Shown piece by piece: positions 1 to 7,511 of a DNA stretch of 64,000 nt. Under the pieces are notes generated by a model. The model was given only the letters and a program-made list of their open reading frames with translations, was not told the origin of the DNA and ran no database searches. This stretch comes from Planotetraspora thailandica (lineage in GTDB: Bacteria > Actinomycetota > Actinomycetes > Streptosporangiales > Streptosporangiaceae). Within the stretch, counting starts at the first letter, position 1. Every line of letters begins with the position of its first letter. The translations under genes and the position numbers were made by a program. The stretch is from contig NZ_BOOR01000053.1 of the NCBI RefSeq assembly GCF_016863335.1, forward strand, positions 1 to 64,000, read 5' to 3'.

Positions 1-183
1 TGATCAAGCTGTTGGCGATGCACTGTCGCCGGGGTTGATCCTCTAGGCGCAACATTGATGGCCGATGCCGGCGTTCCCGTACACCTTGCTGCGGAAGGTT
101 CGTTGCGTCGGCTAACGGAGTAGCCCAACTCCGTGGGCTCGTTCCACCAGTGCCGTGAGCTGCATCATGCACTGTTGTTAATC

Positions 184-217
184 TTGCCAATAAGATATTG
201 TCACCTTTGCCAATAAG
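184..217 (+). promoter_or_regulatory. Candidate TetR operator upstream of the first gene
   Basis: The sequence TTGCCAATAAG occurs twice (184-194 and 207-217). The first copy runs into an inverted repeat, CAATA-AGA-TATTG (188-200). This lies just upstream of the ATG at 225, where an autoregulated TetR protein usually binds. It also argues against the in-frame TTG at 198 as start, because that codon sits inside the repeat. Operator function is inferred. Confidence 0.45.
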
Positions 218-224
218 GGGTGAC

Positions 225-848
225 ATGACCACAAGACGGCGCAGGCGAACGCCCGAGCAAGCACGCGAAGAGATCCTCGCCGCCGCCACTGAACTGATCG
301 CCCGGTACGGGCCGGACGGTGTGGGCCTGCGTCAGGTCGCGGACGCGGTCGGCATTACGCACGGCCTGGTGACCCACTACTTCGGCACCTACAGCGCGCT
401 GGTGCGTGCCGTACTGCAGCGCGAAAACGAGCGGCAGCGTGAGCGGGTACGCGAGAGAATGCGTGCTGATCAGGGCGTACCGCTCGCGGACGGTATGACC
501 CGGGTGCTGTTCGAGACGCTCGCTGACGAGCGCTACGTACGCCTGTTCACCTGGTCCAGCCTTCACTCTGAGGATGTCGGCACCTCCTCTCGAGGGCTGT
601 CCGAACTGGTCGACGCGATGCAGGCCGGTATCCGTGCCGTCCTGCCCGAACCAGAGACGCCGGATCGCGCCCGGATCGAGGCGGTGGTCCTGCTCGGACT
701 GTCCGCCGCGTACGGGTACGCACTCGGCAAGCGATCCTGGCTCGCCGGACTCGGGCACGATCCGGCCGACCCGACTCATGACACCGCGTTCCGTGCCGCG
801 CTGACCTCGGCGCTGGCCACCTACCTGACAGGAGGGTCGCCGTCATGA
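225..848 (+). CDS. TetR/AcrR family transcriptional regulator
   Basis: This 207-aa protein has an N-terminal TetR helix-turn-helix (roughly residues 15-60), with a recognition segment resembling GLRQVADAVGITHGLVTHYF. A helical ligand-binding half follows. TetR proteins are cytoplasmic dimeric repressors released from DNA by a small ligand. I chose ATG 225 because AAGGGG lies just upstream. The stop overlaps the start of the next gene by 4 nt (ATGA), so the two are probably co-transcribed and the membrane protein may be its target. The ligand cannot be told from sequence. Confidence 0.85.
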   Translation: MTTRRRRRTPEQAREEILAAATELIARYGPDGVGLRQVADAVGITHGLVTHYFGTYSALVRAVLQRENERQRERVRERMRADQGVPLADGMTRVLFETLADERYVRLFTWSSLHSEDVGTSSRGLSELVDAMQAGIRAVLPEPETPDRARIEAVVLLGLSAAYGYALGKRSWLAGLGHDPADPTHDTAFRAALTSALATYLTGGSPS

Positions 849-1324
849 CGACCTCTGACCTGGCGCTCATCGTCGGTGTCACCGTGCTGATTTTGGTGAG
901 TCAGTTCTCCGTACGACCGGTCCGGCCGCTGACGTATCTGTGGGTCGCCCTCCTGGTGGCGCGCGGCTGCGTACCGCCCGGCCCGGCCCGGACGACCGCA
1001 GCCGGGATCGCACTCCTTATCGCGGGCCTGGCTGTGTCAGTGGTTTTCGGCGTACTGCGCGGCCGCACCATGCCGATGTGGCGAGACCAGAGCGGGCGCC
1101 TGTACCGCAGGGGTGGCCAGGTGACGCTACTGCTGTGGCTCGCCACCATCGCCGCTCGGCTGAGCCTCGGCGCGGTTGGAGAACTGGCGTTCGGTGAGCC
1201 GTTCAACGGCAACGCCCTGTGGCTCGGCATCGGCATCTCATTCGGCGTCCAGCACTTGGTGACGACCCGCTACGGCCGTCGCGTGCCGGTACCGGCCGCC
1301 CCGTTGCGAACGCCGGTGGGGTGA
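845..1324 (+). CDS. Small polytopic membrane protein, function unknown
   Basis: The 159-aa product has about four or five hydrophobic segments (near residues 6-24, 28-45, 52-70, 92-111 and 122-140). Short basic loops lie between them, including RGRTMPMWRDQSGRLYRRGG before the fourth segment. It starts inside the stop of the tetR gene (ATGA overlap), so translation is probably coupled. No catalytic motif is visible. An integral membrane protein controlled by the adjacent TetR regulator is the most that can be said. Confidence 0.65.
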   Translation: MTTSDLALIVGVTVLILVSQFSVRPVRPLTYLWVALLVARGCVPPGPARTTAAGIALLIAGLAVSVVFGVLRGRTMPMWRDQSGRLYRRGGQVTLLLWLATIAARLSLGAVGELAFGEPFNGNALWLGIGISFGVQHLVTTRYGRRVPVPAAPLRTPVG

Positions 1325-1410
1325 GGAGCCGACCGAGGACGCCACGAACACACTCGAAAGATCAGGACGGTGGCGATGATGCGGCCGTTATTGGAGCCAA
1401 GATCAACTGA

Positions 1411-1430
1411 TCTGGCACGAATCTGGCACG
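1411..1430 (+). repeat. Paired TCTGGCACG direct repeats, left of att copy
   Basis: TCTGGCACG occurs at 1411-1419 and 1422-1430, an 11-bp (one helical turn) spacing. Related TAATGGCACG repeats lie at 1632-1652 and 7168-7177, all near the tRNA-derived attachment repeats. The phasing fits arm-type sites for a tyrosine recombinase or its excisionase, which is inference. Confidence 0.4.
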
Positions 1431-1458
1431 CGAGTGAGAAACAAGCCCAACAAAGATC

Positions 1459-1496
1459 AAGGCCCGGGTCGAGAAACTACCTCTGACCTGGGCCTT
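1459..1496. terminator. Hairpin next to left att copy, paralogue of tRNA-Gly terminator
   Basis: AAGGCCCGGGTC (1459-1470) pairs with GACCTGGGCCTT (1485-1496) apart from one mismatch. A near-identical hairpin lies at 7205-7242 beside the intact tRNA-Gly, so this is a duplicated copy of the tRNA 3' flank. It would act as a bidirectional terminator. Confidence 0.6.
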
Positions 1497-1501
1497 TGTG
1501 T

Positions 1502-1546
1502 GTGGAGCGGGTGACGGGAATCGAACCCGCGCTGTCAGCTTGGGAA
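1502..1546 (-). repeat. att site: duplicated 3' half of tRNA-Gly
   Basis: These 45 bp are identical to 7248-7292, which is the 3' half of the intact tRNA-Gly(CCC), from just beyond the encoded CCA through the anticodon loop. Identity stops abruptly at 1547. A truncated tRNA 3' end facing an intact tRNA is the classic footprint of a site-specific element integrated into a tRNA gene. This copy marks the distal end of a 5.8-kb island. Confidence 0.85.
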
Positions 1547-1631
1547 TTGTAGGGAACATGCCTTGTGGGGCGGCTGACCTGCGGCTTGGGCCGGTCGTGA
1601 GTGACCGTGATTGACCCCTCGTTACCGGGGT

Positions 1632-1652
1632 TAATGGCACGCTAATGGCACG
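1632..1652 (+). repeat. Paired TAATGGCACG direct repeats inside island
   Basis: TAATGGCACG occurs at 1632-1641 and 1643-1652, again 11 bp apart. A third copy is at 7168-7177 near the other end. They lie about 90 bp inside the left att repeat, where recombinase arm sites are expected. No integrase gene remains in the island. Confidence 0.4.
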
Positions 1653-1656
1653 ACGA

Positions 1657-2115
1657 TCAAAGCTCTGAGCTGGGCTCGGTAGGGGACTCGGCGGCGATGG
1701 TGCGGAGTCGCGCGATCTCGGTGAAGGTCTCTTGGTCGCTGAGCACGGACCTGACGGCGAGCCCTTGAGGACCCGGTTCGCCGTGGTACTTGCGGAGTGA
1801 GAAGCAGAGGCCAGCTCGGAGGTCTGCCAGTTCCCGGCGGAGCGCATCACGTTCGTTGATCAGCTCTTCTACGTCGTCCAGGGTGAAGAGCGTCTTGGAG
1901 AGGCCGTCTATGGCCCTGCCGCGCTGGCCGGGTTCCCAGAAGATGTCGACCTCGACACCTTCAAGAGGGTCGCCACCGGGTGTCGCGTCTTGGGTGGTGG
2001 TCACGTTGAGATCTTCTACGCGGAGGTACCAATCCCCGGCGTTGACGTCGATCACGACGGGGGTTTCGTCGGACAGGCCGGTGAGGTAGTCGAGGAGGTG
2101 GCGGACGGTGAGCAT
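1657..2115 (-). CDS. Hypothetical protein of the tRNA-Gly island
   Basis: The product is about 152 aa from ATG 2115, or 161 aa if the GTG at 2142 is used. The N-terminus (LTVRHLLDYLTGLSDETPVVID, read as two halves) resembles short actinobacterial mobile-element proteins that begin with a small alpha/beta domain, but I do not recognise the family. A coiled-coil-like stretch, VEELINERDALRRELADL, lies past the middle. It is the first gene inside the left att repeat and is isolated from its neighbours. Confidence 0.5.
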   Translation of the reverse strand: MLTVRHLLDYLTGLSDETPVVIDVNAGDWYLRVEDLNVTTTQDATPGGDPLEGVEVDIFWEPGQRGRAIDGLSKTLFTLDDVEELINERDALRRELADLRAGLCFSLRKYHGEPGPQGLAVRSVLSDQETFTEIARLRTIAAESPTEPSSEL

Positions 2116-2278
2116 AGGCGCAGATTGGCATGGAATGCGCACCTGCGTACACCCCGCCCGTCTGACGCTCCTATATCAACTGGACCGCATACAGATGCAC
2201 CAGCCTGCTGACCCGGGGAGCGTGTTCCGTGTTGGATCTGCAAGCCGGTCCTGATATCGCGCCTGCGATGATTTCCCC

Positions 2279-2560
2279 GTGACCACGGAGTACCTGCAAG
2301 AGGACGGAAACCTCTACGAGCTCCTCAGCTTCTACTGCGTACCGGACGATGCATGGAGCATCGAACTCACGCAGATGGGTGAGGGTGGGCGGATGCTGGC
2401 ACATGTTCTCGTTCCCGATGAGGACATACACCGGCCATGCGAGGTGCTCCGGCTTGAGGAGTTGACGTATCGACCCGCCCGAAGGGGAACTTGCCGCGAC
2501 TCCCCGGTTTCCGGGTCTACGGCCACTGTTCCGGGACCAGTCTGGCCTCATTCGCGATGA
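2279..2560 (+). CDS. Hypothetical small protein, possibly broken at 3' end
   Basis: A 93-aa frame starts at GTG 2279. Its first 65 residues look protein-like and acidic (YLQEDGNLYELLSFYCVPDD onward), but the last 25 are Pro/Arg/Ser-rich. The frame runs 44 nt into the convergent response-regulator gene. The natural C-terminus may have been lost by frameshift or deletion. I do not recognise the family; a small cargo or immunity-type protein is possible but unsupported. Confidence 0.35.
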   Translation: MTTEYLQEDGNLYELLSFYCVPDDAWSIELTQMGEGGRMLAHVLVPDEDIHRPCEVLRLEELTYRPARRGTCRDSPVSGSTATVPGPVWPHSR

Positions 2561-3200
2561 TCGCGGCCTGTACGCGGTTGCGGGCGTCTAGCTTGATCAG
2601 AATCGAAGTGACATATCCCTTGACCGTGCCCTCGACCAGATAGAGCCGCCGGCCGATCTCGGCATTGGACAGGCCGGCGCCGAGCATGGCGAGTACGTCA
2701 CGCTCGCGTTCGGTCAGTCGCTGGACCCGCTGTTGCGCGTCAGAGGTCCGTTTTCTACTGCTGTCGCGATACTGGCTGATCACCCACTGGGCGATCCGTG
2801 GCGACAGATAAGCGGCGCCGCCCATTACCGCGTGCACTCCGCTGATCAGCTCGCGGGGGTCTGCGGCCTTCAGCAGGAAACCTGCAGCGCCCTCGATGAA
2901 TGCCGATCGGATGTAATCGTCCTCGCCGAATGTGGTCAAGATTATGATCTTGGTCTGCGGTGCGATCGCGAGGATCTCCTTCATCGCGATCAGGCCGTCC
3001 AGTCGCGGCATCCGAATGTCCAGCAGGACAACGTCAGGATGATGCCGCTGGACGAGGTCGATCACCTGGTGTCCGTCCTCGGCCTCTGCCACGACCTCGA
3101 TAACCGGGTCGGTGGCCAGGACGGCCTTCACCCCGCCGCGGATGAGTACCTCGTCATCGGCCAGCAGCACTCGTATGCGGTTCACCGAGGTATCCGTCAC
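2517..3200 (-). CDS. NarL/FixJ-type response regulator
   Basis: The 227-aa protein has a receiver domain (residues about 9-125) with acidic pocket ADDE and phospho-acceptor D61 in VVLLDIRMP. A LuxR-type helix-turn-helix follows (about 160-220; LTERERDVLAMLGAGLSNAEIG). It is a cytoplasmic DNA-binding regulator activated by phosphotransfer. It starts at a GTG 13 nt after the sensor kinase stop, so the two form a kinase-regulator operon. The divergent ABC exporter is the likely target. Confidence 0.92.
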   Translation of the reverse strand: MTDTSVNRIRVLLADDEVLIRGGVKAVLATDPVIEVVAEAEDGHQVIDLVQRHHPDVVLLDIRMPRLDGLIAMKEILAIAPQTKIIILTTFGEDDYIRSAFIEGAAGFLLKAADPRELISGVHAVMGGAAYLSPRIAQWVISQYRDSSRKRTSDAQQRVQRLTERERDVLAMLGAGLSNAEIGRRLYLVEGTVKGYVTSILIKLDARNRVQAAIIANEARLVPEQWP

Positions 3201-3213
3201 CCCACCCAGCTCC

Positions 3214-4647
3214 TCATTCGGACTGCACCGTCAAATGATCCTTGGCGGTCAGAGTCCCTGAGCCATCGAAACAGAACCGGTACATGTCCTGACTCACGTC
3301 GAACACATTGCCTCTCGCCTGGTAGAACTCGCAACTGCTACCCGGCGGCGCCGGTGGTATCGACAGCCCGACCGGCAAAACGCCTCGGACGCTGTGCGAG
3401 GGCAGCAGGCCACTGATCTCCGGCCGCGTTCGACCGATCTGAATCTGCCTGTACCGGTCGGGCGAGAGTGCCGTCATGATCACCGTGGCGGCCTGAAGCG
3501 CGATCAGCACCGCGACAAGGAGAACCGCCAGCGCGAGCGGCAGAACCGCCGTATGGAGTTGGCGACGACGAGCCATTCTCCGCGCGTCGGCAACGGTCGC
3601 GGCGATCGATACCGATCCGATCCGATCGTGATCATCATCGGTAGCCCCGCCATGCCGCACACGATCGGCGACGACCTTGCCCCGCAGGGGGATCCGGGCG
3701 ACCACCGCGTGTCCGTCTCCTCGCGGACCGGCCTGGAAACTGCCGCCGAGCAGACGGACGCGTTCGTCCAACCCGGCCAGCCCGAACCCCGATCCTTGGG
3801 TCGGCTCGCGCTTCACGTTCGCAGGCTGACCATTGACGACCGAGACCACAATCTGATCGTCCGAGTCGGTGATCGACACCGTGACAGGTGCACCCGGCGC
3901 GTGCTTGGCCGCGTTGGTGATGCCTTCCTGCACCACCCGATGGGCTGCTTGGACCACCATTCGCGGCCGCTCGTCCAGGTGCTGGACGTTCGAGTGGAGC
4001 GTGACCTCGATGCCCAACTTCCGTGCCCGGGTCACCATCTCCTCGATGCTCTCCCCTGCCGGATGACGGGGCGCGGACTGGTCCTCCTCGCGTAGCACGC
4101 CAACGATCTCACGCAGTCGATCCGTCGCCGCCACCGCGCTGACGCGGAGATCAGCGGCGGCCTTTCGCTGTTCTTCGGTAGCTCCGGGCGCGAGCTCGAG
4201 GGCGCCGGTGCGAAGCGCGATCAGGGCGAGATCATGCCCCAGGGAGTCATGCATGTCCTGCGCGATCCGGGCCCGCTCGCGCAGCCGGGCCTCGGTCGAG
4301 ACGATGTGCTGCTCGTGTACCACCCGGTCCGCTCGCAATCGGCGATAGCGCCCGGCCCACCAGGGCAGTACAGCCAGGGCGAACTCCAGAGCGATCACTG
4401 TGATCCACGCGGAAATCGGGCTGGATCCCGAACGGAGAAAGGCGATCGTCATGCTCAGCACGCCGGCGACCCCGAAGGCGATCACCGCCGGCCGCAACGA
4501 GCTCATCCGGCGCCCGCCGAGGTAGCACACCACGAAAACCGCTGGCACCGAGAGCAGTCCGAGATCGACATCCGCGATCTGGATCATCATCGTCGCACCC
4601 ACACTGAGAGCGATGGCCCAGCAGAGGTCAACCCATCGGCGCTCCAT
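3214..4647 (-). CDS. Sensor histidine kinase with unusual C-terminal membrane domain
   Basis: The 477-aa kinase has an N-terminal membrane region (about residues 8-97) and a HisKA_3 dimerisation box with phospho-acceptor His133 (AQDMHDSLGHDL). The HATPase_c domain has an N-box near 240 (EGITNAAKHAPG) and a G-box near 285 (GSGFGLAGLDER). Oddly, another hydrophobic segment follows at about 365-392, then some 85 residues with two cysteines that should lie outside the cell. NarL-family kinases normally sense through the N-terminal part, so the C-terminal domain may be an additional sensor. It is upstream of its response regulator and divergent from the ABC exporter. Confidence 0.9.
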   Translation of the reverse strand: MERRWVDLCWAIALSVGATMMIQIADVDLGLLSVPAVFVVCYLGGRRMSSLRPAVIAFGVAGVLSMTIAFLRSGSSPISAWITVIALEFALAVLPWWAGRYRRLRADRVVHEQHIVSTEARLRERARIAQDMHDSLGHDLALIALRTGALELAPGATEEQRKAAADLRVSAVAATDRLREIVGVLREEDQSAPRHPAGESIEEMVTRARKLGIEVTLHSNVQHLDERPRMVVQAAHRVVQEGITNAAKHAPGAPVTVSITDSDDQIVVSVVNGQPANVKREPTQGSGFGLAGLDERVRLLGGSFQAGPRGDGHAVVARIPLRGKVVADRVRHGGATDDDHDRIGSVSIAATVADARRMARRRQLHTAVLPLALAVLLVAVLIALQAATVIMTALSPDRYRQIQIGRTRPEISGLLPSHSVRGVLPVGLSIPPAPPGSSCEFYQARGNVFDVSQDMYRFCFDGSGTLTAKDHLTVQSE

Positions 4648-4810
4648 CCAGTCGACCCTACATACGAACCCGGCCCGCCAGTACCGACGAAAGTAAGCGA
4701 TGGTGCCGGCTGAAATCTGACCTTGGTGACGTTGCCGTGCTGCCCTTCGCCACCTGCGCCCCAGCGCATCGGGTTCCTAACGTTGAGATCGACAACGGAA
4801 GGAACCATTC

Positions 4811-5734
4811 ATGATCGTCTTGGCTGACCTCACCAAGAGGTACGGCGAAAAAACGGCAGTCGACCATCTGAGCTTTCAAATCCAGCCTGGTGTCGTGACA
4901 GGATTCCTCGGCCCCAACGGCGCTGGGAAATCGAGCACCATGCGAATGATCCTCGGCCTGGACCGGCCGACCGCAGGTACGGTCGAGATCGCCGGTCGGC
5001 CCTATCGCGACATCGCCTATCCCCTGCGCACGATCGGCGCGTTGCTCGACCCGCGTACAGGTCATCCGGGACAGTCGGCGCGCAGCCATCTACTCGGCAT
5101 GGCCAGAAGTAACCGGCTTCCGAGCAGCCGTGTCGATCACGTGTTAGGCGCGGTCGGCCTGGCCGAAGTGGCGCGCAAGCGAATCGGCTCCTTCTCTCTC
5201 GGCATGGGCCAGCGACTCGGCATCGCCTCGGCGTTACTCGGTGATCCCCAGATCGTCATGTTGGACGAGCCGGTGAACGGCCTCGACCCCGACGGGGTGG
5301 TGTGGATCAGGAAGCTGATGCGCTCGCTCGCGGCGGAGGGCCGTACCGTCTTCGTCTCCAGTCACCTGATGAGCGAGATGCAGGAAACCGCCGATCACCT
5401 GATCGTGATCGGCCGCGGCGCGCTGATCGCTGACGCCCCGATCGATCAAGTGATCGCCCAGAGCACGCGAAACTCCGTCAAGGTACGCAGCCCGCAAACA
5501 GCGTCGCTACGCGAAGCGCTGGAGCGCGCCGGGATGACCGTGACCACCTTGGAGGACAGCGAACTGCAGGTCACTGCGGGCAACCTCGACCAAGTCGGCG
5601 CCATTGCCTTTTCCATCGGCGCGCAGGTCGATGAGTTGGCCTTCCATCGCCCCTCTCTCGAACAGGCGTATCTGGAACTCACCGCCGACAGTCTCGAATA
5701 CGACGCGATCCTGCCGCGTCCGACCGGCACCTGA
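4811..5734 (+). CDS. ABC transporter ATP-binding protein (ABC-2 type exporter)
   Basis: The 307-aa ATPase has Walker A GPNGAGKSST near residue 35 and signature FSLGMGQRLGIA. Walker B follows as VMLDEPVNGLDPDG, then the switch His in VFVSSHLM. A C-terminal domain of about 90 aa is typical of DrrA/CcmA-like exporters used in bacitracin, lantibiotic or drug efflux. GGAAGGAA precedes the ATG. It is divergent from the two-component system and 29 nt before its permease, a standard sensor-exporter arrangement. The substrate cannot be inferred. Confidence 0.92.
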   Translation: MIVLADLTKRYGEKTAVDHLSFQIQPGVVTGFLGPNGAGKSSTMRMILGLDRPTAGTVEIAGRPYRDIAYPLRTIGALLDPRTGHPGQSARSHLLGMARSNRLPSSRVDHVLGAVGLAEVARKRIGSFSLGMGQRLGIASALLGDPQIVMLDEPVNGLDPDGVVWIRKLMRSLAAEGRTVFVSSHLMSEMQETADHLIVIGRGALIADAPIDQVIAQSTRNSVKVRSPQTASLREALERAGMTVTTLEDSELQVTAGNLDQVGAIAFSIGAQVDELAFHRPSLEQAYLELTADSLEYDAILPRPTGT

Positions 5735-5763
5735 TATCTTCTTCGACCTAAAGGAATTAAGAC

Positions 5764-6564
5764 ATGAGTTCGATTTCTGGTTCGCCCGCGACAGGCGCCA
5801 AAACCCGCGGCGGCCCGAGTCGGCTCGGGAGCTCGATCGCATTCGAGTGGACCAAACTGACCAGCGTCCGATCCACCTGGTGGAACGTGACCATCTCAAG
5901 CGTGGTCACCATCGCACTCGGCCTTCTGCTCGGCGGCTCGATGAAGGCCAGTGCCGACAACGGCTATGACGTGGCCATGCCGGCGCCACATGTGGCTTTC
6001 CAGAGCTTGATCGCCGCCCAGTTCTTGGTCATGGTGATGGCCACCCTGTTCATCGCGAGTGAATACACCAGCGGATCGATCAAGACCACTCTGCAGAGCG
6101 TTCCCGTACGAGCCCGAATGCTGTTCGGCAAGGTTGCCGTGATTGCCGCCATCGGGCTGGTCATCGGTGTCGTGCAAAGCACGATCGGCACCGCTGCCAT
6201 CGCTCTGCTCGCCGGCGACTACAGCAGCTTCACCGCCACCGAGCTCTCTCTCACCATCCTGGGCTCGGCAGTCGACTTCGCCCTGCTCGGCATCACCGCT
6301 CTCGGCCTTGCCACCGCCTTTCGCAGCGCCACCGGCACGATCATCGCCACAGTAGGCCTCTTCGGCCTTCCGCGCATCGTCCCGATCTTCAACATCGAGT
6401 GGCTGACCGACTTCAGCCAATATTTCCCCACTGAAGCCGGCACCGTCCTCGGCCTCCAAACGACCGCTCCTTACGGCTGGTCCACCGCCACCCTGGTCCT
6501 CCTCGCCTGGGCCGCCACCGCCCTCACCGCCGGTTACGCCGTCCTGCATATCCGAGATGCCTGA
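5764..6564 (+). CDS. ABC-2 family permease
   Basis: The 266-aa product has about six predicted membrane spans after a cytoplasmic N-terminus with the FEWTKLTSVRSTWW motif common to ABC-2 exporters. It follows the ATPase gene by 29 nt with an AAGGAA ribosome-binding site and should pair with it in the cytoplasmic membrane. The pair most likely exports a membrane-active compound sensed by the neighbouring kinase, which is inference from context. Confidence 0.88.
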   Translation: MSSISGSPATGAKTRGGPSRLGSSIAFEWTKLTSVRSTWWNVTISSVVTIALGLLLGGSMKASADNGYDVAMPAPHVAFQSLIAAQFLVMVMATLFIASEYTSGSIKTTLQSVPVRARMLFGKVAVIAAIGLVIGVVQSTIGTAAIALLAGDYSSFTATELSLTILGSAVDFALLGITALGLATAFRSATGTIIATVGLFGLPRIVPIFNIEWLTDFSQYFPTEAGTVLGLQTTAPYGWSTATLVLLAWAATALTAGYAVLHIRDA

Positions 6565-6782
6565 CCGGCTGTTGCTCGATACTCGCGATGACCACGTAGG
6601 CGACGTTCGCGGTGACCACAAAGATTCCGGCAATTCGGGCAGCGGTCCGAGGTCTTCGGAAGGGTTCCTGGACACGCTGTCGCTGTCATGCTCACGCTGA
6701 CGCGGTCGGCGTCATGGCGATGACCGAGATGGTCATCGCGGGTGTCGCCGGTCACGGTGTCGCACGAATCGGGGCTCGGTGC
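6565..6782. other. Intergenic DNA at right part of island, no gene recognised
   Basis: Short open frames exist on both strands, but none has a convincing start, ribosome-binding site or recognisable domain. The stretch lies between the permease and a broken DUF6431-like gene and may be degraded mobile-element DNA. Confidence 0.4.
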
Positions 6783-7140
6783 TCAGCCTGCGCGGACGTC
6801 GGCGAGGAGGTGACCGCCGCAGATCATGGCCGCGATGTGCCACAGGCAGACCCGACTCCAGATGGTGCCGGTGGGCGGTGGCGGCGGCCGCGGTGAACAG
6901 CATGTTCAGCGCGTCGGCCAACGCTGAGCCCAACGGAGCGAGCCGGGCGAACATGTCGGGGTCGATGTGGAACAGGGCGTCGGCGGCTCGCCGGCGAATC
7001 CGGTCGACGCTGCGCCGGGCCTGGCGCGGCCAGCCTCGGACGGTCTCCTCGGGGATCTGCAGGCCAGCGGCGATCGGGCGGTGCCCGAGGCCGTGGGTGG
7101 CGTGGCGATGACGGAGACGAGGATGATCCGCCTGGCCTGC
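6783..7140 (-). pseudogene. Remnant of DUF6431-like transposon-associated protein
   Basis: On the minus strand a frame reads GHRPIAAGLQIPEETVRGW and then a long helical segment rich in Arg and Ala, ending in ALADALNMLFTAAAATAH. This matches my memory of the DUF6431 family found beside actinobacterial integrase/transposase genes. After about 6850 the expected ending (IAAMICGGHLLADVRAG, stop at 6783) continues only in another frame, so a frameshift separates the two parts. The N-terminal zinc-finger part is missing, lost toward the tRNA-Gly end of the island. Confidence 0.5.
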
Positions 7141-7167
7141 TCGTGCCTGCCGGGTGATCCAGAACCC

Positions 7168-7177
7168 TAATGGCACG
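7168..7177 (+). repeat. TAATGGCACG repeat near right att site
   Basis: A single copy of the decamer also found twice at 1632-1652. It lies about 80 bp from the 45-bp att repeat, at the same relative distance as the TCTGGCACG pair at the left end. It is a candidate recombinase arm site. Confidence 0.35.
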
Positions 7178-7204
7178 CGGAGATGAACAAGCCCGAGAAA
7201 GATC

Positions 7205-7242
7205 AAGGCCCGGGTCGGAAATCATCCTCTGACCTGGGCCTT
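7205..7242. terminator. Terminator hairpin downstream of tRNA-Gly
   Basis: AAGGCCCGGGTC (7205-7216) pairs with GACCTGGGCCTT (7231-7242) with one mismatch, just past the 3' end of the minus-strand tRNA-Gly. It can terminate the tRNA transcript. A diverged duplicate lies at 1459-1496. Confidence 0.65.
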
Positions 7243-7247
7243 TGTGC

Positions 7248-7292
7248 GTGGAGCGGGTGACGGGAATCGAACCCGCGCTGTCAGCTTGGGAA
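7248..7292 (-). repeat. att site within intact tRNA-Gly
   Basis: This is the 45-bp partner of the repeat at 1502-1546. It covers the encoded CCA, acceptor 3' strand, T arm, variable loop, anticodon 3' strand and anticodon loop. Regenerating this segment at the insertion keeps the tRNA functional, as is usual for tRNA-targeting integrative elements. Confidence 0.85.
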
Positions 7293-7322
7293 GCTGATGT
7301 TCTGCCATTGAACTACACCCGC
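7249..7322 (-). tRNA. tRNA-Gly (anticodon CCC)
   Basis: On the minus strand the acceptor strand GCGGGTG (7316-7322) pairs with CACCCGC (7253-7259). The anticodon loop is TTCCCAA with anticodon CCC, flanked by stem TCAGC/GCTGA. The T loop is TTCGATTCC, and CCA is encoded at 7249-7251. It is the intact copy; the 3' half is repeated at 1502-1546. Confidence 0.95.
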
Positions 7323-7511
7323 GTGGGCCGACCTTGGAGCCGACCGCGTCCCTACTGTAGCGGAAAGTCCGCGTACTCCTGCAGTCCCGACCCCCTAATC
7401 GTTCACCTTTCCGCCTATGGCCCCGGCGCTCCGTGGCGTACGGCGAAGCCCTGTGGGGCGAGTCGCGGAGGACCCTTCGTGGCGTTAGAGGCCCCCCACT
7501 AGCCTTGCACC

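Noticed and set aside
46-123. Short frame GATLMADAGVPVHL resembling the His-box region of an integrase
   Set aside because: Only about 15 residues look similar and the next expected block is missing, so I do not annotate it as an integrase remnant.
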